Below are positions 33,626-45,014 of a DNA stretch of 64,000 nucleotides, in pieces. The notes under the pieces are model-generated. The model was not told where the DNA came from. It ran no database searches and saw nothing but the letters and a program-made list of their open reading frames with translations. Each line of letters opens with the position of its first letter. Position 1 is the stretch's first letter. The DNA is from Dasypus novemcinctus. Lineage: Eukaryota > Chordata > Mammalia > Cingulata > Dasypodidae. Made by a program: the position numbers and the translations under genes. The stretch spans positions 52,655,954 to 52,719,953 of the forward strand of contig NC_080695.1 of the NCBI RefSeq assembly GCF_030445035.2, in the 5' to 3' direction.

Positions 33626-34594
33626 TTATACTCTCCTCCAACTTTGCCTTTCCTGTTTTTTCCTTTCTTCCTGCAGAACTCCCTTTAGAATTTCTTGAAG
33701 GGGAGGTTTCTTGTTGGTATACTCTTTCAGTTTCTGTTTGTCTGCGAATATTTTGAACTCTCCCTCATGTTTGAATGCTAGTTTAGCTGGATAGAGTATT
33801 CTTGGTTGGAAATTTTTTCCCTTTAGTACCTTGACTATATCATACCACTGTCTTCTTGCCTCCATGGTTTCAGAAGAGAAATCAGCACTTAATCTAATTG
33901 AGCTTCCCTTGTATGTGATGGTTTTCTTTTCTCTTGCTGCTTTTAGGATCTTCTCTTTGTCTTGAGCATTGGATAATTTGACAAGTATATGTCTTGGGGT
34001 GGGCCTGTTGGGGTTTATGACTTGTGGAGTGCGCTGTGCTTCTTGGATATGTACATCTGTCTCTTTCAGTAGATTTGGGAAGTTTTCAGTCATTATTTCC
34101 TGCAACACTCTTTCTGACCCCTTTCCCTTCTCTTCACCTTCTGGAATGCCTATAATACGTATGTTTGAGCGTTTTGCATTGTCATTCAGGTCCCTAAATC
34201 CTAATTGGATTTTTTCTATCTTCTTATTGACCCCTTCTACTATCTGTTTGATTTCTGATGTACTGTCTTCCACATCACTAATTCTCTGCTCTGTCTCTTC
34301 TAGTCTGCTGATATTTGCTGCAAGTGTATTTTTGATTTCTTGAACTGTGGTGTTCATTCCCATCATATCTGTTATGTTTTTGCGTATGTCTGCAATTTCC
34401 CCTCCAAGTGATGTCTTCATGTTGTTAACCTCTTTCATTACTGCATCAAATTTGTCGGTGATAAATGTTCTGAGATCTTTCATTGCTTGTGCCAAGTTTT
34501 GCTCCCCTTCGTGATTATTGGTTTGTTGATTGGATTCAGCCATGTTTTCCTGATTATTGGTTTGGTTCGTAGATTTTTGTTGCTTTCTGGTCAT
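33626..34594 (-). CDS. L1 ORF1p (copy 2), intact
   Basis: 322 codons, same length as copy 1 and differing at few positions. It has an N-terminal polar tail, a coiled coil at about 55-150, an RRM beginning [14 protein letters not shown] and the C-terminal motif [16 protein letters not shown]. It is the RNA-binding chaperone of the L1 ribonucleoprotein. The gap to the first ORF2 Met is 73 bases. With a complete 5' UTR, this ORF could still be expressed. Confidence 0.95.
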   Translation of the reverse strand: MTRKQQKSTNQTNNQENMAESNQQTNNHEGEQNLAQAMKDLRTFITDKFDAVMKEVNNMKTSLGGEIADIRKNITDMMGMNTTVQEIKNTLAANISRLEETEQRISDVEDSTSEIKQIVEGVNKKIEKIQLGFRDLNDNAKRSNIRIIGIPEGEEKGKGSERVLQEIMTENFPNLLKETDVHIQEAQRTPQVINPNRPTPRHILVKLSNAQDKEKILKAAREKKTITYKGSSIRLSADFSSETMEARRQWYDIVKVLKGKNFQPRILYPAKLAFKHEGEFKIFADKQKLKEYTNKKPPLQEILKGVLQEERKKQERQSWRRV

Positions 34595-36507
34595 CTCTTT
34601 ATTTTGACGAATTTAATCAGTTCCTTAGCTTCTTTGTCTGCTCTTGGAGGTTAATTAGTTGTTATTTTTGCACAGGTGTTATATCTTCTCTTTGTCACTT
34701 TTTTCTTCTTATTCTAGTTACTTGTTGTTGGTTAAGTTCACTTTAGAGGAAAGTATTAGTGTTGGGGAAAGGCAATTGTGTAAGCAAGGGAAAAGTGTAA
34801 AGTTGTATTGGTGATGTATGTTAATAAAGCAGGAATATGAGATCTGGAAGGATGGAGGTTAGATTCATGTAGATTGTATAGAGTTATAGCTGTAGGTAGA
34901 GTACCTTTTATGAAGTTGATGACTAAATTTGGGAGGAATATGGTATGAACTACACAGCTATTGTTTTCATGAGAGAGGGAAAAAGAAAAGAAAGGTAATA
35001 GTTTCAAGAGTGGATAATAGATAGAAAACAGAACAAAGGTATTAGAAATTAAGAGTTAGACACTTTGTGGATCAAAGAACGGGAGGTGGGGGGTGGAATA
35101 TAGGAGAGACAGTAGATGATAGTGGATATCAAGATGCAGGGGAAGGGGGATAGTGTAGGTAGCCTAAATCAGTTCACACAGAAATGAGGCAGTGGAGGAT
35201 GGGAAAACCCAGCAAATGTGAGGTGTTCCCTGTAGCACCTATTGTATACTTGAATTAAAGTAAAAATAAGTGGAAGATGAGGGACAAGAGGGAAAGAGAA
35301 AACCGAAAAAAAAACAAAAAAAAAAAACAAACTAATTATAATAGAGAAAAAAGAAAGGCAAGAAGAAAGGAAGAAAGAAAAAGAGGATGGGCAAACGGTG
35401 GGGAACGGATAGGGAGAAGAGAGATACAGGTACACACGTGTCACAATTGCAACACTATCTAAAACAACAACTTCCCCCCGCTTTGCCCTAAAACCCCCCC
35501 GTCTGTCTGCCCAAATGGGTCTGCAAGCACCTCCCTTCCCACAAACCCCCAATAGGCCGCCCAGGGCCCACGAACTCCCCTGTACTGCAGATGCTCAAAA
35601 AAAAAAAAAAAAAAATTTAAGTAAAATTAAAAAAACAAACAAACAAACAAACAAAAAAAAACAAAACAAAACAGAAACCCCTCCGCAGGCCCGGCTCCGC
35701 CCGGCTCCTCACGCCGCCTTGGCCTGGCCTGGCTCCGCCCAGCTCCGCTCGCTACAGCGGCCCAGCCGGCTCCGGCATCCACCTCCCGCCACCGCGGCCT
35801 GGACCGGCCCTGCCCGGCTCCGTACCCGCCGCGGCCTGACCCGGGCCCGCCCGGCTCCAAACGCTACCGCGGCCCGCAGCCGGGGCCTGAACCGGCCCCG
35901 CCCGGCTCCAAGCGCTACCGCGGCCCGCAGCCGGGGCCTGCACCGGCCCCGCCCGGCTCCAAGCGCTACCGCGGCCCGCAGCCGGGGCCTGCACCGGCCC
36001 CGCCCGGCTCCAAGCGCTACCGCGGCCCGCAGCCGGGGCCTGCACCGGCCCCGCCCGGCTCCAAGCGCTACCGCGGCCCGCAGCCGGGGCCTGCACCGGC
36101 CCCGCCCGGCTCCAAGCGCTACCGCGGCCCGCAGCCGGGGCCTGCACCGGCCCCGCCCGGCTCCAAGCGCTACCGCGGCCCGCAGCCGGGGCCTGCACCG
36201 GCCCCGCCCGGCTCCAAACGCTACCGCGGCCCGGCCCGGCCTGGCTCAGCCCCACCGAGCGGGGCTAGATGCCTCGTCTCCGCCTACCCAAGAAGGGAAT
36301 CCTCTGCAGGTAGCTGGGATCTCCGTGTATATTTCACAGACGAATCCTCTCTGTTACCTTCCCTCCAAATCGATGTCCAGACACCTCCGGACCAGCAAAA
36401 ATCCTGAAACAATCCGGTCCCAAAGAGTCTCCAACGCCGCCCAGCCGATTCCCTGCAGAAGACTCTAACAGGGATGTTCACTCAGCCGCCATCTTGCCCC
36501 CTCTCCT
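34595..36507 (-). promoter_or_regulatory. L1 copy 2 5' UTR / promoter
   Basis: The 1.9-kb leader ends (5') in AAGATGGCGGC, a YY1-type site known in human L1 to set the start of transcription. It contains a very CpG-rich segment (about 35685-36300) with the 51-bp array, an A-rich tract (35597-35680) and the inner part shared with copy 1. Promoter function is inferred from position, CpG density and L1 precedent. Many CpGs survive, which suggests a young insertion. Confidence 0.85.
35835..36240. repeat. 51-bp GC-rich tandem array in L1 copy 2 5' UTR
   Basis: About 7.5 near-identical units of 51 bp; the landmark accggccccgcccggctcc recurs at 35891, 35942, 35993, 36044, 36095, 36146 and 36197. 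GGCGGG/CCGCCC-type Sp1-like sites recur once per unit. The period is a multiple of three, so all frames stay periodic, giving a 17-residue repeat in long open frames on both strands. Confidence 0.95.
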
Positions 36508-36524
36508 CAGTAATTAAGCCTTTT
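36508..36524. repeat. Target-site duplication of L1 copy 2 (right)
   Basis: cagtaattaagcctttt; identical to 26894-26910. Confidence 0.95.
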
Positions 36525-37252
36525 CGATCAACAGGACCAAGCTGTCTGGGGCAGGGAGAACTATGAGTAAACACACTTTGCAGTTTGAAAGGAATACTAA
36601 ATCTTTGTACTCTGAGATAAGTTCTTTAATTTATGAGTATTGTTAATGTGTAGCTACACTATTTGTGCTCACGATAACTTGAGTATATATAATGCCACTT
36701 GGAGATAATAAAGTTGTCTGAGGAATCTCTACTAGCAGACCCCCTGGTCCCAGCTCTCTCTCTGTCTTTCTCTTTGTTTCTTCTCCTTTTTCTTTTTCTT
36801 TCATTCCCAATATGCTTCAGGCCCAAATCACCAACACTGTATGAGTCCAATGAACTGGAGAATAGGTGTTGCAACTCTGCTGAGGCTCAGGTCCTGGCTG
36901 GCACATGGACAGCCCAGATTCTCAAGTCTCTTGGACATGTACCTACAAACTCCAGAGAAAACTATGGGTTCAATAAAAGAAATGGAAGAGGCGTGTGTCA
37001 AGAAGTCTCATCTGAGTCCAACTCTGTCACCCTCAGGAGCACAAACTTCAAAGTAGTGCCCACTGGCAAGGCCCCAAACTCTGGAGATATCTGCCATGAC
37101 CATAGGACCTGGGTGTCTCCTGAGCCCTCAGGAGCCCCACTAATTTGGGGTAGCATCTACTTTGGCTCTCTATGAGATCCTGCTGAGACATGTATAAGCA
37201 TTACCTCTCTGATGACATCCCAACTCACTTTGAAGTCTGTTAGCCATATAAA
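36525..37252 (-). mobile_element. Old L1 3' UTR, continuation right of copy 2
   Basis: It continues the element cut at 26894. 36840-37250 parallels 4010-4400 of copy 1 ('gaggctcagg...tggct', 'catctgagtcca', 'gccatgaccata', 'ccatataaactc') with heavy divergence. The 36531-36830 part is less clear. Confidence 0.65.
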
Positions 37253-37780
37253 CTCAGTACCATACTGTTTTCATCACTGTAGCTTTGTAGTAAGTTTTGA
37301 AATCAGGAAGTTCAGTTTTCTTTTTCAGGCTGGTTGTGGCTATTTGGAGTCCCTTTCCATTCCATAGAAATGTGATGAGTGGCCTTTCCCCTTTTGAAAA
37401 AGAAGGTTGTTTGGATTTTGACTGAGACTAAGTTGAATCTGTAAATACGGTGGGTAGAAATGACATCTTAATGATAATCTTCCAATCTAGTAACATGAGA
37501 TATCCTTCCATTTACTTAGATCTTCCTTAATTGCTTTCAGCAATGTTTTGCAGTTTTCCACGTGCCAGTCCTTTACATTCTTAGTTAAAAATATTTCTAG
37601 ATATTTGATTCTTTTGTTGCTCTTATAAATGGATTATTTCTTGAATTCCTACTAGATTTTTCATCACTAGTGTATAGGAACACCACTAATTCTTGATGCT
37701 GATGTACCCTGCCACTTTGCTGAATTCATTTATTAGCTCTAGTAGTTTTGCTGTGGATTTTGGAATTGTATCATTTTGGG
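37253..37780 (-). mobile_element. Old L1 ORF2 fragment, minus strand
   Basis: It begins at 'cagtaccatactgttttcatcactgtagctttgtag', the ORF2 text where the 24300-25745 fragment stops, and goes on through the RT C-terminal region to 'tgaattcatttattagctctag'. Multiple frameshifts. Confidence 0.75.
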
Positions 37781-38090
37781 GATTGTTCTGTAAGTTTGAA
37801 ATGATTTCAAAGTAAATAGTGTAAAAAGAGAAAACACCTCTCATTTTCTGTGAACCCTCAGTATCGTGTTTAAACATCTCAGAATAATTATCCAATACCT
37901 TTAGAAAGGTGTAGATATGGGGCCCAGCAGAGTGCACGGCCATCAGGGGAAGCCAAATCCCACCAACTCCCACACAGCAAAGGGCAGTGTCTAAGGATAT
38001 CTTTCAGGATGGTCTTCATGAAAAATCTTTGAAGGCTTCAGCCATTTTCTGAAGAGACTCTCATAATTATCTTATAGGCAAGTCATTCTC
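37781..38090. other. Short unassigned stretch
   Basis: No gene or clear repeat between two old L1 pieces. Confidence 0.35.
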
Positions 38091-38612
38091 TTTTTTATTG
38101 TCTTTTTTTAAAGATACATAGATCACACAAAAAGTTACATTAAAAAATATATGAGGGTCCCATATACCCCCAACTCCCCAACTCCCCCATACTCCTTCCA
38201 CATCAACAACCTCTTTCATCAGTGTAGCACATTCATTGCATTTGATAAATACATTTTGGAGCACTGCTGCACTGCATGTATTATAGTTTACATTGCAGTT
38301 TACACTCTACCCCAGTCCATTCAGTGGGTTATGGCAGGATGTATATTGTCCTGCATTGTTCCCTGCAATAGCATTCAGGAGAACTCCAAGTCCCAAAAAT
38401 GCCCCCATATCATACCTTCTCTTCCCTCTCCCTGCCGTCAGCAACTGCCATGGCTACTGTCTCTACATCAATGATACAATTCCTTCCATTGCTAGTCACA
38501 ATAATTCTGTAGTAGAATACCAGTAAGTCCACTCAAATCCATATTTTATACCTCCATCCTGAGGACCCTGGGATGGTGATGTCTACTCCACCTCTAAATC
38601 AAGAGGGGAAAT
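38091..38612 (-). mobile_element. Old L1 3' end, minus strand
   Basis: A T-run, then 'agttacattaaaaaatatatgagggtcccatatacccccaa', the L1 3' end, similar to 26200-26700 (shared 'gcacattcattgcatttgat', 'tagtagaataccagtaagtccact'). Confidence 0.8.
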
Positions 38613-39329
38613 CATTCTCTTTTGAGGGACGTATTACAGCACCTCTCATTTTCTCCTCTTCAAATCAAATTGGCCTCTAACTGAGGTCCTGATTCTCCAA
38701 TGGTTTTGTGAATGATTTATTTCCCCAGACTCTCCCTCCTCAGTATGTCAAAATCATATACCTCAATGACCATCAGCAGGAGAGGTCCAGCAACAAAGTT
38801 GTTGAAAGAAGCAACAGAGCTATTGATCTCCAAGTTTCCTGTGGTAAAAGGGTTAGCTTTCTATTGGTTGTGTGATGGGCAGTTAGTTGTCTCATGATAG
38901 GTGGAAGTAAGACATTGTTATTGTCTTTATTAGGACATTAAGTGTGGTCGAAGGAGATATGTAGGGGTGGCCTGCTGACACATTACACAGATTACAGGGA
39001 CCAGTCATTTAAGCAACAAGTGCATTAGTGAATATCATTGTGATAAGGGCTTTGCTAAGCAGCATCCTACTCATGGAGGGTCACAGTAATGTGGAACCCA
39101 GTGGACTCTTCTCCACAGTTCAGTGTGAATAGACTCTGAGTCCTCTTAACCCCAAATCCTCCCATGTCACCAGAGCTGTCCAAGCTGCTGCTGCCACCCC
39201 TCCCCAAAAAGGAATGTTTCCTGAATTTTCTGCTTTCTGCTCAGAAGGAAGCCCACTCTAGGAGCAAGCATGGAACTGGCCAGCCTTCTTTGGTTCTGTT
39301 AAAATATTAAACAATGGAAATTTATTTGT
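38613..39329. other. Non-coding stretch
   Basis: No supported gene or recognisable repeat. Confidence 0.35.
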
Positions 39330-39840
39330 GCAGTTTAGGATTTGTGAGCTAAATTTTGTGGGGGTGTATATGGTGTGAGGTAGGGATCAAGCTTCACTCT
39401 TCTGTAATTGGATATCCAGCTTTCCCAGCACCATTTGTTGAAGAGAGCATTCTTTTCCTAATTAACATACTTGGCAACTTTGTCAAAGATAAGTCAGCCA
39501 TAGATCTGGGAGGTTATTTCTGAACTCTCAGTTCTATTCCATTGATGTACATGTCTACTTTTATGCCAGTAACACACTGTTTTCATTACTGTGGCTTGTA
39601 ATAAGTTTGAAATCCAAAGTGTGACTAATGAGATGTTAATGGGGGAAAATGTGAGAGAGAAAGGGGGTGTGGTAAATGGGAATCCCCTATATTTTTAATG
39701 TAACTTTTGTGTAATCTACAACTACTTTAAGAATAAAGGGGGGAAAAAAGGAACCAGAAGTGTGAGATCTCCAACATTGTTTTTCTTTTGCAATATTGAT
39801 TTGGCTATTTGGGGTCCCTTGTGATTCCTATGAATTTAAG
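39330..39840 (-). mobile_element. Old L1 ORF2 fragment with nested insertion
   Basis: Degenerate ORF2 text ('ggatatccagctttcccagcaccatttgttgaagag') on the minus strand. It is split by a short plus-strand insert at 39625-39757 and ends where the plus-strand L1 starts at 39851. Confidence 0.75.
39625..39757 (+). mobile_element. 5'-truncated L1 3' end, plus strand
   Basis: A 133-bp piece ending atttttaatgtaacttttgtg...aataaaggggggaaaaaagg, inside minus-strand ORF2 and flanked by aagtgtga at 39617-39624 and 39758-39765 (target-site duplication). Confidence 0.65.
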
Positions 39841-40326
39841 TTAAAAGTTTGGGATCAGGGGACAAGCCAAGATGGTGGCAGATTAAAGAGGTCCTGGACA
39901 CAGTTCATGATACAGAGCAGTTGGTGGTCACCCAGAGCTACCTAAAGCAAAGTTTGGAGGACCAAGGAGACCAGAGGAGTATTTTGCAACATCCTTGAGT
40001 GTGTGGAAGGAGGAGACTACCCATCTGAAGAGAATATTCATGAGGAGAGCTTTCCATGCCACAGAAGTGGTGCCTGTGGTGCAAGCCACCTTGGGAGCTA
40101 TTCCATGGCTGAGCTGAAAGCTCCATTTCCCAAAAAAATGGGTGAGAAGACACAGTGTGGCACTGACTTCAGCTACTGATTAGTGGATTTGGTGGGCTGA
40201 AATATAATCCTAGGAACAACTAAATTTTGAGTCTGTCCAGGTCAAAGGAGGCAGGTGGTTCCCATTTTGACTCCACTCCTGGCATTAGGGGAAGCAGGGC
40301 TGATTGAAAATCACAGTGCAGGGAGA

Positions 40327-41850
40327 GACTGACTTCTTTCCACCCAGATCAGATTGCAGCTCTTGCCTAAAACCCAGCCTCACCTCTGGCAGTGAGGAAG
40401 CTGTGGGGACCTGTACCACCTCTCTGGGAAGCTGCAAGCCATGCCACAGAAGCCCGTGCCCATCCTACTCAAGGGGCACAAGCCACCTCAGGAGTTATTC
40501 CATGGCTGGAGTGAGAAGCTCTACCTCTCATAAACAGTGGAGGAAGAGACAGTTGTCCACTGATCTTAGCTATTGATCAGTGGGCTCAGCTGCCTAAAGT
40601 ATAATCATAGAAACAGCTAGGATCTGAGCCTGACCAAGTGGAAAAGAGTCCAGTGGCCACCATTTTGACTCTCTTGCCAGCATGAGGGGGAAGCCTGGCT
40701 GACTGAAAGTCCAATGAAGTTAGGGACTGGCTTCTTTCCACCAAGACTGGACTGCAGCCATAGCCTAGGCTCCAGCCCTGCCTCCAGCAGAGAGGAAGCT
40801 GGCAGGACTGCACCAGGCTCTCCAGTCAACTGCAAATACTCTCCACTGGCACAGACTGAATAGTCAGTCATCTGGGACTGCATGCCTGCACCCCAATAGG
40901 ATACGGGAAGTGCTGGGTATCCTCAGCCTGTCCAGGAAATGGCAGGGGTTTTCAGCCCCCATGAGCTGGTTTGTTGAGTGCCTTTGAGCTCATCTTCACC
41001 TCTGTCCCCCCATAGGATAGGAGGGGGCTGATGTTCCCTCCACTCTCCAGGCAAGTGCAGGCAGTTTTGACCTGCCCAAGTCTGACTGTTGGGCAGCTGT
41101 GGCTCCATCCCCATCTCCAATAGGACAAGAGACAGATAGTGTTTACCAGCCTCTCTGGGTAACTGCAGGTGCTTTTGGCCCACACAGTCTGGACTGGTGT
41201 GTACTTGTGGATCCACCCTCACCCCACAATAGGGAAGGAAGGGCCTGGTGTTTTCTCAGCCTTTCCAGACAAAAGCGGGTACTTTTGGCCTATCAGAACT
41301 GAACTTTTGGTGTGTGTGGATCCAACCCATGCCTTAATAGGATAGGAGGGGGCTAGTGTTTCCTCAGGCTCTCCAGGCAATGGCAGGTATTCTCTGCCTA
41401 AGGGGACTGAACTGATGGGCACCTGTACAATGTCCCCCACCACCCAATAGTATAGGAGGAGACTGATCCTTCCTCAGCCACTCTGGGCAACAGTGGATAC
41501 TTTCAGCCTACAGGGACTGAACTGTTGGACATTGGTGGCTCCATTTTGACCCCTAAAGGGTAGAAGGGACAGTTCTCCCTCAGCCTCTTAGGGCAACTGC
41601 AGAAGTATTTGAACCACAGAGATTAGATTGTTGGGCACTCCAGAGGGTCCATTCCCACCCCCAGCAAGGAGAGGGTCTGGTGCTATGTCAGCTTACCTGA
41701 GGAACTGTGGTCATTTTGGACCCACACAGCATAGACTGCTGCCAAAAACTATAGTTCCATCCCTGCCCAAGGTAAGGAAGGAAGGAGTGTGAAGCTTCCT
41801 TCATCACTCTCTCAAGGCCACTACAGACAGTCTTGTCCTGCTCAACTTGG
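40327..41850 (+). repeat. Monomer-like repeats in the 5' UTR of the older L1
   Basis: A diverged unit of about 108-115 bp recurs. Its landmark aatagga(t) lies near 40896, 41012, 41121, 41229, 41336 and 41447, with 'tcctcagcctctccaggcaa', 'gcaggtacttttggcc' and 'gactgaactgttgggcacctgtgg' in order after it. A larger ~400-bp duplication (ctgacttctttccacc at 40328; ctggcttctttccacc at 40728) precedes it. Confidence 0.75.
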
Positions 41851-42250
41851 ATTATTTATACAGTTTTTCCCTACCCCTGACAGAGAAGAAAGGTGGGAGA
41901 AGTTTCATCCTTCCTGAGGCAACGTGAGCAGCTTCAACCTCCATAAATTATAGCACCCACTATATCTTTGGCTCCTACTACACAAGCAGCAAGGGAGAAA
42001 AGACAAGAAGGCCCTAAACTAAAAGGAGAAACTGCACCCAGAATAAATACATCTAGCAAGCATTTGTGAAAACACCAACAAAAATTACAATCCACACCAA
42101 GAAATAGGAAGACACACCCAGTTACAGGAACAAAATAAGCCTGCAGATGACATAAAGGAGTTGAGACAACTAATCTTAAATTTCAAACAAATCTCCTCAA
42201 TAAATTCAATGAGAAGACTAAAGAGATTAAGGATATTAAGAAGACATTGG

Positions 42251-42692
42251 GGGAAGTGGACTTGCCCAATGGATAGGGTGTCCGCCTACAACATGGGAAG
42301 TCTGTGGTTCAAAACCCAGGGCTTCTTGACCCATGTGGAGCTGGCCCATGTGCAGTGCTGATGTGTGCAAGGAGTGCCAGGCCACACAGGGGTGTCCCCT
42401 GTATAGGGGAGCCCCATGTGCAAGGAGTGCACTCCAAAAGGAGAGCCACCCAGCATGAAAGAAAGTGCAGCCTGCCAAAGAATAGCACCACAAACACAGA
42501 GAGCTGACACAACAAGATGATGCAACAAAAAGAAACACAGATTCCTGGTGCCACTGCTAAGGGTAGATACAGTCACAGAAGAACACACAGTGAATGGACA
42601 CAGAGAACAGAAAACTTGGGGGGAAGGGGAGAGAAATAAATAAAAAATAAAATCTTTAAAAAAAAGGAGTCCTTCATTATTAAAAAAAAAAG
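42251..42692 (+). mobile_element. DAS SINE, full length, plus strand
   Basis: gggaagtggacttgcccaat start, A and B boxes, DAS body, then a tail with aaaatctttaaaaaaaa and a second A-run. The target-site duplication agaagacattgg (42239-42250; 42693-42704) shows it inserted into the older L1 just before its ORF1 coiled coil. Confidence 0.92.
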
Positions 42693-42704
42693 AGAAGACA
42701 TTGG

Positions 42705-43483
42705 ATGAGCACAAAGAAGAATTTGAAAGCATACATAGAAAAAACAGCAGACCTTATGGGAATGAAAGGTGAAATAAATGAAATTAAAAATACACTGGAG
42801 GCATGTCACTGCAGATTTGAGAAAGCAGAAGAAAGGATCAGTGAGCTTGAAGACATGGCCTCTGAAAGCAAACATAAAAGACTCAATGAAGTAAAGAAGG
42901 GAATAAATTGAATGGGGTCTTGGGGAACTAAATGACAGCCAGAGATATGAAAGATACATGTCGTGGCTGTCTGAGAAGGAGAAGGGAAAGGGGCAGAAGG
43001 AATATTTAAAGAAATAATGGTGGAAAATTTCACAACCTTGTTGAAGGACATTCATATCTGTGTCCAAGAAGCACAATATACTCTCATCTGAATAAATCCA
43101 AATAGACAAACCCCAAGACACATACTAATCAGAATGTCAGATGCCAAAGACAAAGAGAGAATTCTGAGAGCAGCAAGAGAAAAGCAATGCATAACAAATA
43201 AGGGATACCCAATAAGATTAAGTGTTGATTTCTCATCAGAGACCATGGAGGCAAGAAGGCAGTGGTCTGATATATTTAAGATACTGCAAGAGAAAAACTC
43301 CCAGCTAAGTATTTTATACCCAGCAAGATTATCTTTAAAAAATGAGGGTGTGATTAGAATAATCACAGATAAACAGAAACTGAGAGAGTTTATAACAAAA
43401 AGACCAGCTTTGCAGGAAATACTAAAGGGAGTGTTACAGTCTGAAATGAAAAGACAGGAGAGAGAGGCTTGGAAGAGAGTCTA
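42705..43483 (+). pseudogene. Decayed L1 ORF1 (older L1)
   Basis: Two open pieces (42705-42911 and 43134-43483) carry ORF1p coiled-coil text (LMGMKGEINEIKNTLEA) and the RRM/C-terminal part ([20 protein letters not shown] ... ILKGVLQSEMKRQEREAWKR). Frameshifts lie between 42911 and 43134. Same family as the ORF1s at 9287 and 33626, but clearly older. Confidence 0.85.
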
Positions 43484-43579
43484 GAAATGATGACTTATCA
43501 GTAACAGTAAGTAAAAGTGTCAAAAATAAAATGACAGATAAAATGCAAAGATCAAAATAGATGAAATAAGAACTGCCTT

Positions 43580-44560
43580 TACATAATAACATTGAATGTT
43601 AATGGATTAAACTCCCCAATCAATAAACACACACTGGTGGAATGGATAAGAAAATATAAGCCACCTATATACTGTCTCCAAGAGACTCACCTTAGATCCA
43701 AGGATACCAATAAATCGAAAGTGAAGGTTTGGAAAAAGATATTCCACGCATGCAGTAACTAAAATAAATAAATAATGCTGGGTAGCTATATTAATATCAG
43801 GTGATATAGACTTTAAAATTAAACTGTTATTAGAGACAACAAAGGACATTACATATAGTAAAAGGAGTGATTCATCAAGAAGAAATAACAACCATAAATA
43901 TATATGCACCTAACCAGGGTACTCCCAAGATACATAGGCAAAAACTGGGAAAACTGAAGGGAGAAACAGTCATCTCTACATCTCAGTCATAGTTGGAGAC
44001 TTCAATATACCACTCTCAGCATTGGATAGAACATCTGGGCAGAGGATCAATAAAGAAACAGAGAGCTTGAATAATATGATAAATGGACTAAACCTAATAG
44101 ACATATACAGAACATTGTACCCCAAAACAGCATGATATACATTCCTTCCAAGTGCTCATGGATCTTTCTCCAGGATAGACTATATGTTGGGACACAAACC
44201 AGATCTCAATACATTTTTTAAAAAAATCGAAATTATACAAAGCACTTTCTCTGGTCATAATGCAATAAAGTGGGAAATCAACAAGCCACAGAAAAAGGGA
44301 AAATTGACATATATTTGGAGATTAAACAATACACTCTTAAAAAATCAGTGGGTAAAAGAAGAAATTTCAAGAGAAATCAGTAAATACATTGAGACAAATG
44401 ACAATGAGAATACAACATACCAGAACCTATGGGATGCCATGAAGGCAGTGCTGAGAAGAAATTTTAGAGCCCTCAGTGCTTACATTAAAAAAAAAGAAAG
44501 AGCTAAAATCAATGACCTAACAATACAGTTGGAGGAACTAGAAATAAAACAGTGAACTAA
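43580..44560 (+). pseudogene. Decayed L1 ORF2 endonuclease region (older L1)
   Basis: Recognisable endonuclease text in broken frames ('acattgaatgttaatgg' = LNVNG; 'gttggagacttcaatatacca' = VGDFN-type). 44184-44555 stays open and covers the segment after the catalytic SDH-like box (here a G-H-N replacement, so the catalytic H context is altered). Confidence 0.8.
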
Positions 44561-44762
44561 TCCCAAGGCAAGCAGAAGGGATGAAATACAAAGTTCAGAG
44601 CAGAAATAAATGAAATTGAGAACAACAACAACAACAAAACAATAGAGAGAATTAACAAAACCAAAAGTTGGTTCTTTGAGATTTACATAATTGACAAACC
44701 CTTAGCTAGACTAACTAAGAAAAAATGAGAGAAGGTGAAAATAAATGAAATAAAAATTGGAA

Positions 44763-45014
44763 AGGGGGGAAGCAGATGTGGCTCAATTAATCAGGCTCCC
44801 ATCTACCATATGGAAAGCCCTGGGACATGATCCTTGTGAAGGCAAGCTGGCCTATGCCCATGGAGATCTGATGGCCCATGCTCATGGAGAGCTGGCACAG
44901 CAAGATCATGCAACAAAGGGAGAGAAGCAGACAAGTTGAAGAACATGCAGCAAGTGGATAAAGAGGAGACAGCAAGCGAGTCACAAAGGGGGAAGGGAGA
45001 AATTTTTTTTAATG
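44763..45014 (+). mobile_element. Divergent DAS-like SINE, plus strand
   Basis: It starts ggggggaagcagatgtggctc, with A-box-like tggctcaattaatcaggc. Its body (tcatggagagctggcacagc...atgcaacaaag...agcaagtggataaagagg) is shorter than and different from the 400-bp DAS copies, and the B box is degenerate. It is inserted in the older L1 ORF2 linker. Confidence 0.75.

Larger units (their letters stand above)
26911..36507 (-). mobile_element. L1 copy 2: full-length LINE-1 with GC-rich tandem promoter
   Basis: A 17-bp perfect duplication (26894-26910, 36508-36524) flanks a 9,597-bp element, long for an L1 (6-7 kb is usual). On the minus strand its 5' end includes GGGGGCAAGATGGCGGC, a YY1-type start like that of human L1, so it is probably full length. 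Then come the GC-rich 51-bp array (36240-35835), an A-rich tract, the 5' UTR shared with copy 1, intact ORF1 (34594-33626), ORF2 in two frames (33552-32422 and 32392-29735), a 2.8-kb 3' UTR and an A tail. The only coding lesion seen is a small indel near 32445-32460. Confidence 0.93.
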
